From the NCBI GenBank assembly GCA_011523795.1, contig WTFY01000005.1, positions 1 to 36,041 of the forward strand: a stretch of DNA of 36,041 nt. The letters run 5' to 3'. The DNA is from Gammaproteobacteria bacterium (GTDB taxonomy: Bacteria > Pseudomonadota > Gammaproteobacteria > UBA4575). Made by a program: the position numbers and the translations under genes. Below the pieces are notes generated by a model, which saw only the letters and a program-made list of their open reading frames with translations, did no database searches and had not been told where the DNA came from. This document shows positions 8,918 to 14,345 of the stretch, piece after piece. The stretch's first letter is position 1, and each line of letters opens with the position of its first letter.

Positions 8918-9133
8918 AGGATATGTATAGACTGCGGTAAGGACATCTCTGCTAGACACGGTAAATGTATTCGCTGCATGCCTTGCCAAGAAGTAACTAA
9001 CAATCGCAAGCGCCGCGAATGGTGGCATATTAAAAAGAGCAGGACTCCGGACACGTCTATATCACTGGGCTCGTGGCGCAAACACTATCGATCGTTAGAT
9101 GACCCGACGCTGACTATCCCCTACACACCCTGA
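8915..9133 (+). CDS. Small Cys-pair (zinc-ribbon-like) protein
   Basis: A 72-residue protein beginning MRICIDCGKDISARHGKCIRCMPC. The pairs CIDC and CIRC, with an extra Cys three residues on, form a compact zinc-ribbon-like site followed by a basic, Trp-containing tail (NNRKRREWWHIKK). It is divergent from the similar 79-residue gene on the other strand, with 35 bp between their start codons. There is no obvious ribosome-binding site. The downstream gene is a VRR-NUC nuclease, which suggests a nucleic-acid-handling context. Function is otherwise unknown. Confidence 0.6.
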   Translation: MRICIDCGKDISARHGKCIRCMPCQEVTNNRKRREWWHIKKSRTPDTSISLGSWRKHYRSLDDPTLTIPYTP

Positions 9134-9147
9134 CACACAATATAGCC

Positions 9148-9181
9148 TGCGGTACGTTCACAGTTAAGTTCCCCTACCGCA
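9148..9181. repeat. Hairpin just upstream of the nuclease promoter
   Basis: TGCGGTA (9148-9154) and TACCGCA (9175-9181) form a perfect 7-bp inverted repeat with a 20-base loop. It ends a few bases before the extended -10 element of the VRR-NUC gene. A hairpin occupies the same place upstream of the similar promoter at 12003. It could be a weak terminator for the preceding gene or a regulator site. Confidence 0.4.
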
Positions 9182-9184
9182 TTG

Positions 9185-9193
9185 TGCTATAGT
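9185..9193 (+). promoter_or_regulatory. Extended -10 promoter, predicted leaderless start
   Basis: TGCTATAGT is an extended -10 element (TGn followed by TATAGT at 9188-9193). The ATG of the nuclease lies 13 bases after the first T of the hexamer, where transcription should start, and there is no Shine-Dalgarno sequence. The same TTGTGCTATARTT block with the same 13-base spacing precedes the gene at 12019. I infer a leaderless mRNA. Confidence 0.5.
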
Positions 9194-9200
9194 TACTTTA

Positions 9201-9557
9201 ATGTTTTCCGAAAATCAAATTCAGTATGCATTCGTCAAAGCGATTAGGCTTGTAGCAAATATAGATAAGCGAGTTGCGCTACTACACCACATTCCAAATG
9301 GAGCAAAGCTCGGCAAAGCAAGGATACACATGCACAACATGGGTTGTGTGTCTGGTATACCCGACTTCTTTCTACCTGTTGCGGCACACGGCTTTCACGG
9401 CCTTTACATTGAGCTGAAAGCAAAGAGAGGCAAGCAATCAATTGAGCAACTGGCAGTCGCTGAACAACTGCAGGAACAGGGCTACAAGTATCAGCTGTGT
9501 CGTAGCGATGGTGCAGCGATTGATGCAGTACTTGCGTATCTCGGCTTCGACCAATGA
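9201..9557 (+). CDS. VRR-NUC domain nuclease
   Basis: A 118-residue stand-alone VRR-NUC protein of the PD-(D/E)xK nuclease fold. The pattern is clear: 'HIPNGAKLGKARIHMHNMGCVSG' leads into IPDFFLP (catalytic D55), then LYIELKAKRG (E71 and K73), then 'S.EQ...AEQLQEQGYKYQLCRS' with the conserved Q83. The length is normal for phage VRR-NUC proteins. The family is structure-specific and acts on branched DNA; in small phages it is proposed to resolve replication or recombination intermediates, which fits the Sak4-like recombinase elsewhere in this genome. The gene follows a predicted leaderless promoter. Its TGA overlaps the ATG of a 20-residue micro-ORF. Confidence 0.9.
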   Translation: MFSENQIQYAFVKAIRLVANIDKRVALLHHIPNGAKLGKARIHMHNMGCVSGIPDFFLPVAAHGFHGLYIELKAKRGKQSIEQLAVAEQLQEQGYKYQLCRSDGAAIDAVLAYLGFDQ

Positions 9558-9616
9558 CACTGCTACACGGCGAGGCAATTGCAATTGCTAAACAAAGACT
9601 CGGCGTTGATGTATAA
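9554..9616 (+). CDS. Possible 20-residue micro-ORF overlapping the nuclease stop
   Basis: ATG at 9554 overlaps the nuclease TGA (ATGA), and the frame runs to a TAA at 9614-9616 that lies inside the -10 hexamer of the next promoter. The predicted peptide begins MTLLHGEAIAIAKQRLG. Its codons for AIAIA produce the palindrome at 9575-9588, so coding and operator readings compete. The stop/start overlap is the only support. Confidence 0.3.
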   Translation: MTLLHGEAIAIAKQRLGVDV

Positions 9617-9617
9617 T
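9575..9617 (+). promoter_or_regulatory. Promoter with abutting 14-bp palindrome, upstream of the pore-former cassette
   Basis: A perfect 14-bp palindrome (GCAATTGCAATTGC, 9575-9588) directly touches a -35-like TAAACA (9589-9594). A 17-bp spacer and a consensus -10 TATAAT (9612-9617) follow. The expected start is near 9624, giving a leader of about 35 bases with an AAAGGAG ribosome-binding site before the ATG at 9659. The palindrome's position suggests a binding site for an activator or repressor, but part of it can also be explained by the micro-ORF. Confidence 0.55.
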
Positions 9618-9658
9618 TGTTATCGACCTACCATTTATTAATTTACAAAGGAGACCTT

Positions 9659-10111
9659 ATGAAAGCATTGGTATTAGCGGCTTGCGTCGGCATGTTGTCG
9701 GTTACTACAGGTTGTGCCCACAAACCTTCAGTAAGCGAATTGGTGCAAGCTGGTGCACAAATTGAAGAAGCGGTAACTGATCTTACGAAAGCTTATGAAA
9801 CGATCAAAGGTGATACACACCTAAAGATTGCTAAGCAAGGGTTTGAGCAATCGCTTGGTTTTGCTAAAGCAGCTATCACACAGCTCAAAGCAAAGAACGT
9901 GTCACTTGCTTACAGCAATTTAAAGCAAGCGATTGCGTTGGTAGAAAAGTCTGTGGGTTTGGTGAAAGATGATCCAAAGATGGATGCGATTAAGTCTGAT
10001 GTGCTTGATGCATATAAGCACTTGCTGTCAGCCGCATCAATACTGGGTTTCAGCCCTAATCCGCAACCAGAAATGTTAGGCAGCTTCGGCTGCCACATGT
10101 CGTGTGGGTAA
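9659..10111 (+). CDS. Lipoprotein-like exported protein
   Basis: A 150-residue protein starting at the ATG eight bases after AAAGGAG. An upstream in-frame extension to 9617 has no ribosome site and would bury the signal peptide. The N-terminus (MKALVLAACVGMLSVTTGC) is a signal peptide ending in a lipobox-like TTGC at Cys19; the -3 residue is Thr rather than Leu, so lipidation is probable but not canonical. The mature part is largely helical and repetitive in Ala, Lys and Leu, with two further Cys near the end (GCHMSCG). It is the first main gene of the cassette. Four bases separate its stop from the aerolysin-like gene, so the two are likely co-translated. An envelope partner or scaffold for the pore-former is inference. 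Confidence 0.7.
   Translation: MKALVLAACVGMLSVTTGCAHKPSVSELVQAGAQIEEAVTDLTKAYETIKGDTHLKIAKQGFEQSLGFAKAAITQLKAKNVSLAYSNLKQAIALVEKSVGLVKDDPKMDAIKSDVLDAYKHLLSAASILGFSPNPQPEMLGSFGCHMSCG
10079..10094 (+). promoter_or_regulatory. UUCG-loop hairpin just before the pore-former start
   Basis: GGCAGC-TTCG-GCTGCC forms a perfect 6-bp stem with an extra-stable UUCG tetraloop. It lies in the last codons of the lipoprotein gene, 21 bases upstream of the ATG at 10116. It has no following U-run, so it is not a standard terminator. It could tune ribosome transit or mRNA stability between the two genes. Confidence 0.45.
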
Positions 10112-10115
10112 GGAC

Positions 10116-10988
10116 ATGAGCGATTTTAATTTACACATTGATCCTGGCCTAACGCTCAGTGATAGCAAGATAACGGTCACGGGCCAAAAGGTTGGTAGCG
10201 TTTATGGTAAGAGCGTGAACGGCAATACTATCTATGACTATGCACAACTTGGTCTAGATTGGTTGCGCGACAACCATCCCGACTGGATAACAAACAAAGT
10301 GTGGAGCATTGATAGCGCCCTAAAGCCAAGCATTTTAATGATTAAAAACCAGTCGCCACAACTCTTGCTTACTCCACAAGCGTTGTCGCATCACACGTTT
10401 AATAATTCTGAAAGCGATGTGCCCGCTGAAGACGAGGCTAGGCTTGATTCCAGTGTTTCAGAAACGACATCTGTAACGTGGTCGGAATCGCAAACAATCG
10501 AGGAAACTGTGAGTTTTGAAGTTGGTGGTGAGTTCGCCAAAACCAGTGCTAGCTTGAGTTTCAGCGCGACAGTCGGCAAAGACGAATCGCATGAAGAGTC
10601 GTTTAACGTTACTAGCGCAGATGAAACGAGAGTGAACGTTCCCGCTGGCGAAGTGATTCTCGCGATACTGCTAATCTCGCAAGGCACGCTAAACATTGAG
10701 TGTAACCTTGAGTGGTATATTCAAGGTGGCATCTATGTTGGCAACTTGGAAACGGGGCAACGTTACTACTTAAGTGCTGACAAGTTACAGCAGTATTCCC
10801 GTGATCCCCGCAGTCAATTTACTTTAAAATTGCAGTTTGTCAGTGAGCATGAGATCCGCACGATCTCGATTCCTAACGACGATCCGACAACTATTGATAA
10901 TGCGATTAAGCATGTATTGGCGGATGCGACGCACCATGACGGGCTTAAGGTTAAGCATCCAACAAAGATTGAGGTAGCTAATGCGTAA
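10116..10988 (+). CDS. Aerolysin-like beta-pore-forming protein (ETX/MTX2 type)
   Basis: A 290-residue protein. I prefer the ATG at 10116 (GGGTAAGG just upstream); a GTG at 10104 would add four residues. The middle resembles the aerolysin-family pore-forming module. 'TFNNSESD' (residues 94-101) precedes a Ser/Thr-rich strand (about 112-135, SSVSETTSVTWSESQTIEET). Then comes an alternating polar/apolar stretch (135-155, with ASLSFSATV) of the kind that becomes the transmembrane beta-hairpin. A return strand (158-172) and 'VNVPAGEVILAILL' (173-186) follow, like the VPP/VPAG turn of this family. No signal peptide is present, so export would need lysis or a partner. The family comprises oligomeric toxins that punch membranes; its role in a phage is open (host lysis, anti-predator or competitor toxin). 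The last 8 bases overlap the next gene. Confidence 0.65.
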   Translation: MSDFNLHIDPGLTLSDSKITVTGQKVGSVYGKSVNGNTIYDYAQLGLDWLRDNHPDWITNKVWSIDSALKPSILMIKNQSPQLLLTPQALSHHTFNNSESDVPAEDEARLDSSVSETTSVTWSESQTIEETVSFEVGGEFAKTSASLSFSATVGKDESHEESFNVTSADETRVNVPAGEVILAILLISQGTLNIECNLEWYIQGGIYVGNLETGQRYYLSADKLQQYSRDPRSQFTLKLQFVSEHEIRTISIPNDDPTTIDNAIKHVLADATHHDGLKVKHPTKIEVANA

Positions 10989-11196
10989 GTTTATTAACAA
11001 AGCGTTTGACTGTTTAGGTGTTGCCAGCGTTGTCTTGGTATTCGCGGGTTTGCTGGCGCTTGCTTGTGCATTGGGTCATGGAGCATTAATTAAGTATAAT
11101 TTTAATTATGGCTCTTATGGCCTTGCAGCGATGATCGTTGGCGCGGCAACATGGTTCACTGCGTTGGTTGGTTTTCACATAACTGATAAGGATTGA
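10981..11196 (+). CDS. Two-helix membrane protein, holin-like
   Basis: A 71-residue protein with a basic N-terminus (MRKFINKAFD), a first hydrophobic helix (about 13-32, GVASVVLVFAGLLALACALG), a short polar turn with Lys and Tyr, and a second helix (about 45-65, YGLAAMIVGAATWFTALVGF), ending ITDKD. Size and topology match class II holins, but no family signature is visible. It overlaps the pore-former stop by 8 bp, and its TGA is fused to the next ATG (TGATG). Placement between a pore-former and a lipoprotein suggests envelope permeabilisation. Confidence 0.65.
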   Translation: MRKFINKAFDCLGVASVVLVFAGLLALACALGHGALIKYNFNYGSYGLAAMIVGAATWFTALVGFHITDKD

Positions 11197-11462
11197 TGGT
11201 GTTATCTTTAATATTAGCGATCTTACTTTTTTTGTTAGGCGGATGCGGTGTACCCGTTGGTAGCAGCGGCACACAGCCTGATGAGGTGAGAGTAGATGGA
11301 TTGTTTAGCACACTAATCCAGCACGTGCACGTTTCCACGGAGTACTGGGAGACATACTTCATGTCGGCTTACACTGATGACGATGCGCAGCAACGTTTGA
11401 TTAAAGAGTTACAGGAAGCGATTGATGCTGCGCAGAGCATTAAGGAAGACGTGAGTGGATAG
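11196..11462 (+). CDS. Small lipoprotein with canonical lipobox
   Basis: An 88-residue protein. The ATG at 11196 overlaps the previous stop (TGATG); a TTG three bases upstream would add one residue. The signal peptide (MVLSLILAILLFLLGGC) ends in a textbook lipobox LGGC at Cys17, so the mature protein should be lipid-anchored. The mature region is short, acidic and mostly helical (STLIQHVHVSTEYWETYF..., ELQEAIDAAQSIKED). It lacks the proline-rich character of Rz1 and the C-terminal helix of a unimolecular spanin. It could be a spanin-like or immunity-like subunit for the neighbouring membrane proteins; this is inference. Confidence 0.7.
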   Translation: MVLSLILAILLFLLGGCGVPVGSSGTQPDEVRVDGLFSTLIQHVHVSTEYWETYFMSAYTDDDAQQRLIKELQEAIDAAQSIKEDVSG

Positions 11463-11524
11463 TGTTACTAATTGAGGATTGTCCGTTTGCTAATTGTCAT
11501 CCTAGTGACTGCGGGAGTTGTTAA
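11462..11524 (+). CDS. Cysteine-rich micro-ORF (20 aa)
   Basis: A GTG start shares its first base with the lipoprotein stop (TAGTG, 11460-11464), and its own stop shares a base with the next ATG (TAATG, 11522-11526). The predicted 20-residue peptide has four Cys as C-x4-C-x4-C-x2-C plus one His (core CPFANCHPSDCGSC). The back-to-back stop/start overlaps copy the coupling used by neighbouring genes, and the Cys spacing could bind a metal. A GTG start and small size leave real doubt. Confidence 0.45.
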   Translation: MLLIEDCPFANCHPSDCGSC

Positions 11525-11880
11525 TGTCATTTAATACTTACGATTGGCGCGGCGTTGAGTGGTATGATGAATTTGAAGAGCAGTGCAAACACACATGGCC
11601 TTATTCAGAGACGGCACGGTTTGTGATCAAATCTCGAAACTTAAACAAAGGAGAAAAGAAAATGAAAGCAACACATAAACACATTCTAGACACAATTAAG
11701 GATGCGCTAGAATCAGCTGATAGCAAGGCAAAGAGCGATAATGAGAAGCTCTTTGATGCTGAACTAGAGCATGGTGGTCAGAATCTAATGAGGCTCTATG
11801 CATCGTTAGACACTAAAGATCAATTGCTGCTTCTGCACTTTGCTGATAAGTGGTTCAAGAATGAGCCAACCAAGTCTTAA
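11524..11880 (+). CDS. Small soluble protein, possible second internal start
   Basis: A 118-residue protein from ATG 11524 (GGGAG upstream), overlapping the micro-ORF stop. An in-frame ATG at 11662 is preceded by AAAGGAGAAAAG, a better ribosome site, and would give a 72-residue product (MKATHKHILDTIKDAL...). Both products may be made, or only the short one. The C-terminal part is helical and charged, without signal peptide or membrane helix. It is the last gene of the cassette. No family is recognised; a cytoplasmic regulator or partner is possible. Confidence 0.55.
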   Translation: MSFNTYDWRGVEWYDEFEEQCKHTWPYSETARFVIKSRNLNKGEKKMKATHKHILDTIKDALESADSKAKSDNEKLFDAELEHGGQNLMRLYASLDTKDQLLLLHFADKWFKNEPTKS

Positions 11881-11972
11881 GAACATACAAATGCGGACTT
11901 TGTTGCTAAATTAAAGCCGTCCGAGTAGGATTAGATATTATCTCCTGTGCATATAACTAGTATCTTGTATTA

Positions 11973-11999
11973 CCCCATCCTCCTAACGTGAGGGTGGGG
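11973..11999 (+). terminator. Strong hairpin ending the cassette
   Basis: CCCCATCCTC (11973-11982) pairs with GAGGGTGGGG (11990-11999) over 10 bp with one G-U pair and a 7-base loop. Only a short T-rich tail (TTGTG) follows. It lies between the cassette and the gene at 12019, and its 3' arm directly abuts the next promoter element, so it probably terminates the cassette transcript. The rest of 11881-12018 shows no gene. Confidence 0.55.
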
Positions 12000-12002
12000 T
12001 TG

Positions 12003-12011
12003 TGCTATAAT
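12003..12011 (+). promoter_or_regulatory. Extended -10 promoter, predicted leaderless start
   Basis: TGCTATAAT is a consensus extended -10 element. The ATG at 12019 lies 13 bases after the first T of the hexamer, exactly as at 9188/9201. No Shine-Dalgarno sequence is present between. I infer that the transcript starts at or next to the ATG. Confidence 0.55.
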
Positions 12012-12018
12012 TGAGTCA

Positions 12019-12534
12019 ATGGCAAACACAGGCACAACACTAAATAGAGCGATTGCGGCTTCAGGTGTAGCTTTATTTGATAAGCTCCTAGAGCTTGCTA
12101 TTGTTAATCGCATTTATTCCGTAGCGAGTGAGGTAGGCATAAGGAGCGGTATGAATGCTTGCCAGTGGGAGATGCAACGCACGATAGCTGCTAACACTGC
12201 GTTACGTAACTTCGTTGAAAGTAACTTTAGTAATTTGGCGGATGAGATAGCGGCCTTAACGGTGCTTGATGTCGGTGGTTATTTGTTAGCATTGCCTTCT
12301 GCACTTAAGACTGCGCTATCAACTACTGCGGAACCTTCGGTGTTTGTTAACAACGTTGTCTCAATATCAGAAGCAACTGATACTCAAGACACACACACAA
12401 TCTCGGTCAATATAACCTTCTCTGTAGGCATTGACTTTCAGCTTGGCGAGTATCGCTGGACTGGTGGCAATAGTGATGCTGCGTTCACCCGTGCCAAGAT
12501 ACTGACAGCAGCAAGCTGGACGGCAGCAAGCTAA
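12019..12534 (+). CDS. Putative structural or surface protein
   Basis: A 171-residue protein behind a predicted leaderless promoter. The N-terminal half is helical (MANTGTTLNRAIAASGVALFDKLLELAIV...), and the C-terminal half is beta-rich, ending GEYRWTGGNSDAAF..AKILTAASWTAAS. That ending corresponds to the end of the next protein (GEYRYTGTQSSYDILLSDVLNPTNWSASS), so the two share a C-terminal module. The stop overlaps the next ATG (TAATG). It may be a decoration or tail-associated protein; no named family is recognised. Confidence 0.55.
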   Translation: MANTGTTLNRAIAASGVALFDKLLELAIVNRIYSVASEVGIRSGMNACQWEMQRTIAANTALRNFVESNFSNLADEIAALTVLDVGGYLLALPSALKTALSTTAEPSVFVNNVVSISEATDTQDTHTISVNITFSVGIDFQLGEYRWTGGNSDAAFTRAKILTAASWTAAS

Positions 12535-13478
12535 TGTTGAGGATGTTTAAAAAAAAGAAGCTGGAAGTAGTTCCTCCTGCTGCTAAAGCAGAGACTACCT
12601 CACCTCTGCCTGGACAGTTAGGTCAAGGCAGAGGCGAGGCAACTCTCACGCCAAACATTAATAGAGGAGAGTCTGTTAAAGCAGGTCAGACTGTGCGCAT
12701 CCGTATTAAGTTTGGTCAAGGCACACCACAACTCGCCCTCTCTCACTTTACCGCAGATGTCGGCACAATAACTGGTGATCCTGATAGCCCGACTATGGCG
12801 ATTAAGCACGCCAATAAGAGCTATAGTATAGACTGGACAGCGCCAGATTCGGGTGCTGGTCAGGCAAACATTACGTTACTGGCTGCTGGCCTATCAAACC
12901 TGAATGCAGATGTAACGCTGTCAATTGCCTACGCAGGCATTGATCCTAACAAGTTTGAGGTAGATGTCTCCATCTTGACTGGGCTTAATGCTGCCTATCC
13001 GTTTTTGATTCAAAGTGAATTTTCTCGTCGGGCGAGAAATGGCAATGAGTATCATAACTACAATTTATTGGGCTCTGGCAGCGCTAACTTCCGCATTAAG
13101 TACCCAGAGGTAGTTGACGATGCGCTAGCTGGACGAGTGCTCACCACCAACGTGGTTAGCGTTGGTGATGCAATGGGTGATTTCTTCTTCGACACTGCAC
13201 GGGCGGTAGCACGGGCGGTTGTTCCGTCATTACAAGCAGCGCTAGGTGCTGACACCCCACCAATCTTTGGTATGCAGACTGCTGCTATAATCATCCAGAT
13301 TGCGCATACTAATGGTAATGCCACGGGGTTAACCATTAACGGAGATGGAGAGACTCAAGGTGTGTTCGCACGGATTGGGTGGCCTAACGGCGAGTACCGC
13401 TACACAGGCACACAGAGTTCCTACGACATATTGTTATCGGATGTGCTAAATCCCACCAACTGGTCAGCATCAAGTTAG
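12534..13478 (+). CDS. Ig-like-domain structural protein
   Basis: A 314-residue protein. After a basic start (MLRMFKKKK) and a Pro/Gly-rich linker, residues about 37-135 form one Ig-like domain of the type repeated in the tail adhesin at 6580-8415 (SVKAGQTVRIRIKFGQGTPQ, L.LSHFTADVGTITG, YSIDWTAPDSGAGQANITL). The rest is unrecognised except for its last 30 residues, which parallel the end of the upstream protein. It closes the rightward transcription unit, and a strong hairpin lies downstream. A virion-surface role is inferred from the shared Ig-like domain. Confidence 0.65.
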   Translation: MLRMFKKKKLEVVPPAAKAETTSPLPGQLGQGRGEATLTPNINRGESVKAGQTVRIRIKFGQGTPQLALSHFTADVGTITGDPDSPTMAIKHANKSYSIDWTAPDSGAGQANITLLAAGLSNLNADVTLSIAYAGIDPNKFEVDVSILTGLNAAYPFLIQSEFSRRARNGNEYHNYNLLGSGSANFRIKYPEVVDDALAGRVLTTNVVSVGDAMGDFFFDTARAVARAVVPSLQAALGADTPPIFGMQTAAIIIQIAHTNGNATGLTINGDGETQGVFARIGWPNGEYRYTGTQSSYDILLSDVLNPTNWSASS

Positions 13479-13636
13479 ATATAATAATAATGTAGCTCGT
13501 GGTGAGCTGACGGTGAAGTCCAGCCCTACACGGTGCAGGTTGAGCCGGCCGTGCAGGGCGCTTTGCCAATCGTTATCTTTATATGTGTAATTTGATGGAT
13601 AACTCCTAGCCCCCCCGTGGTGGGGGGGAGAGGTCT
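13479..13636. other. Structured convergent intergenic region, possible small RNA
   Basis: No ORF fits here. A TATAAT (13480-13485) overlaps the end of the rightward gene. Three hairpins follow: AGCTC/GAGCT (13494-13508), an 11-position stem with one mismatch (13523-13533 with 13549-13559), and a seven-C/seven-G stem (13610-13628). Such density is more than a simple terminator needs. It is not a tRNA: no T-arm or cloverleaf is seen. Confidence 0.45.
13610..13628. terminator. C7/G7 hairpin between convergent operons
   Basis: Seven C (13610-13616) and seven G (13622-13628) flank the loop GTGGT. It lies between the rightward gene ending at 13478 and the leftward gene ending at 13637, as expected for a two-way terminator. 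No long U-run follows on either strand, so termination may be partial. Confidence 0.55.
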
Positions 13637-13906
13637 TTAATCTTCTTTGCTGTGCCTAACCGCATCAATCTTGCGCTTTGGCAATCGCTTGATCGTGCGT
13701 ATGTCATTAAGATCAAGCGCCCGCAATGTTTTAAGCTCCATCAGCGATAGTTCCTTGATCACCTTGATTTGCTTGTGAGACAAGCGTTTGGTGGCATGGT
13801 GTGCAGATGGGCGCAACAATTTAAAGGCTCGCACAAAGGCATCGTGCTTGCCTGCTAGGACGGGTGTCGCTAGTGCTAGCGACAAGATAATTAAAAGTGT
13901 GTTCAT
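13637..13906 (-). CDS. Exported basic protein with 11-residue repeats
   Basis: An 89-residue protein with AAAGGAG before its ATG. Residues 1-18 (MNTLLIILSLALATPVLA) form a Sec signal peptide with an A-x-A-like cleavage site. The mature part is strongly basic and carries four tandem 11-residue repeats (42-52, 53-63, 64-74, 75-85) with Leu at position 1, Ile/Leu/Val at 6 and 9, and Lys/Arg at 10. This predicts an amphipathic hendecad helix. A periplasmic or membrane-active role is plausible; small cationic amphipathic proteins can disturb membranes. It is the last gene of the leftward operon. No family is recognised. Confidence 0.65.
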   Translation of the reverse strand: MNTLLIILSLALATPVLAGKHDAFVRAFKLLRPSAHHATKRLSHKQIKVIKELSLMELKTLRALDLNDIRTIKRLPKRKIDAVRHSKED

Positions 13907-13919
13907 TTTCTAGCTCCTT

Positions 13920-14147
13920 TCATGGCGTAAAATCATCTATTCGTTTTTTGCTGGTAGCGACCAGCTCGTCTATTGTTTGCTCCCCTTGCAACAAGCTCGT
14001 CATTTCTTCGGCAACCGCTTCGCTCATCCCGCTGGCTCCCATATGGCACATTCCAGCGCTACCCAGATAGTTTGCCCAATTTTCTATAAGTTGTAGCATC
14101 CCCTTGGGGATGCTCTTCTTCTCATTTTCCTTGCTCTTTGTTTCCAT
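13920..14147 (-). CDS. Small hypothetical protein
   Basis: A 75-residue protein with GGAGGGAAAAG just before its ATG. It starts with a charged segment (METKSKENEKK) and continues as a helical protein with a Gly/Met-rich middle (GSAGMCHMGASGM) and an acidic-basic C-terminus. There is no signal peptide or known motif. It overlaps the upstream gene by 26 bp and is followed by the exported basic protein after 13 bp, so it belongs to the same leftward operon. Confidence 0.6.
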   Translation of the reverse strand: METKSKENEKKSIPKGMLQLIENWANYLGSAGMCHMGASGMSEAVAEEMTSLLQGEQTIDELVATSKKRIDDFTP

Positions 14148-14343
14148 CTTTTCCCTCCATTTTCTTCTTGATTGCTGGGATAACGTTGTTGACTAGTGAA
14201 TGATAGACAGCGCTGAGGGTCGCGATCTGCTGATCAGGCGTTAGCTTATCAGATAGCTGCCCCTTCATCTTCACGACAGCGTGTTGACCGCCTATCATAT
14301 GGCACTCAAGTATTAACTTGCTTACCAACCTCCGCTGCGACAT
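14122..14343 (-). CDS. Small hypothetical protein
   Basis: A 73-residue protein. I chose the ATG at 14343 (MSQRRLVSKL), which begins two bases after the stop of the small membrane-protein gene; a longer in-frame start at 14376 lies inside that gene. It is helical, has a basic N-terminus and a Lys/Glu-rich C-terminus (KKKMEGKDGNKEQGK), and no recognised domain. It belongs to the cluster of small unknown genes read from the promoter near 15510. Confidence 0.55.
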   Translation of the reverse strand: MSQRRLVSKLILECHMIGGQHAVVKMKGQLSDKLTPDQQIATLSAVYHSLVNNVIPAIKKKMEGKDGNKEQGK

Positions 14344-14345
14344 GT

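Noticed and set aside
9617-9658. Upstream in-frame extension of the first lipoprotein-like gene
   Set aside because: It would start at the promoter's -10 and bury the signal peptide; the ATG at 9659 has AAAGGAG at good spacing.
11524-11661. Calling 11524-11661 a separate gene
   Set aside because: The frame is continuous with 11662-11880, so it is either the N-terminal part of one protein or an upstream extension, not a distinct ORF.
13494-13570. tRNA-like fold
   Set aside because: The arms do not give acceptor, anticodon and T-arm lengths, and no GTTC-type T-loop is present.
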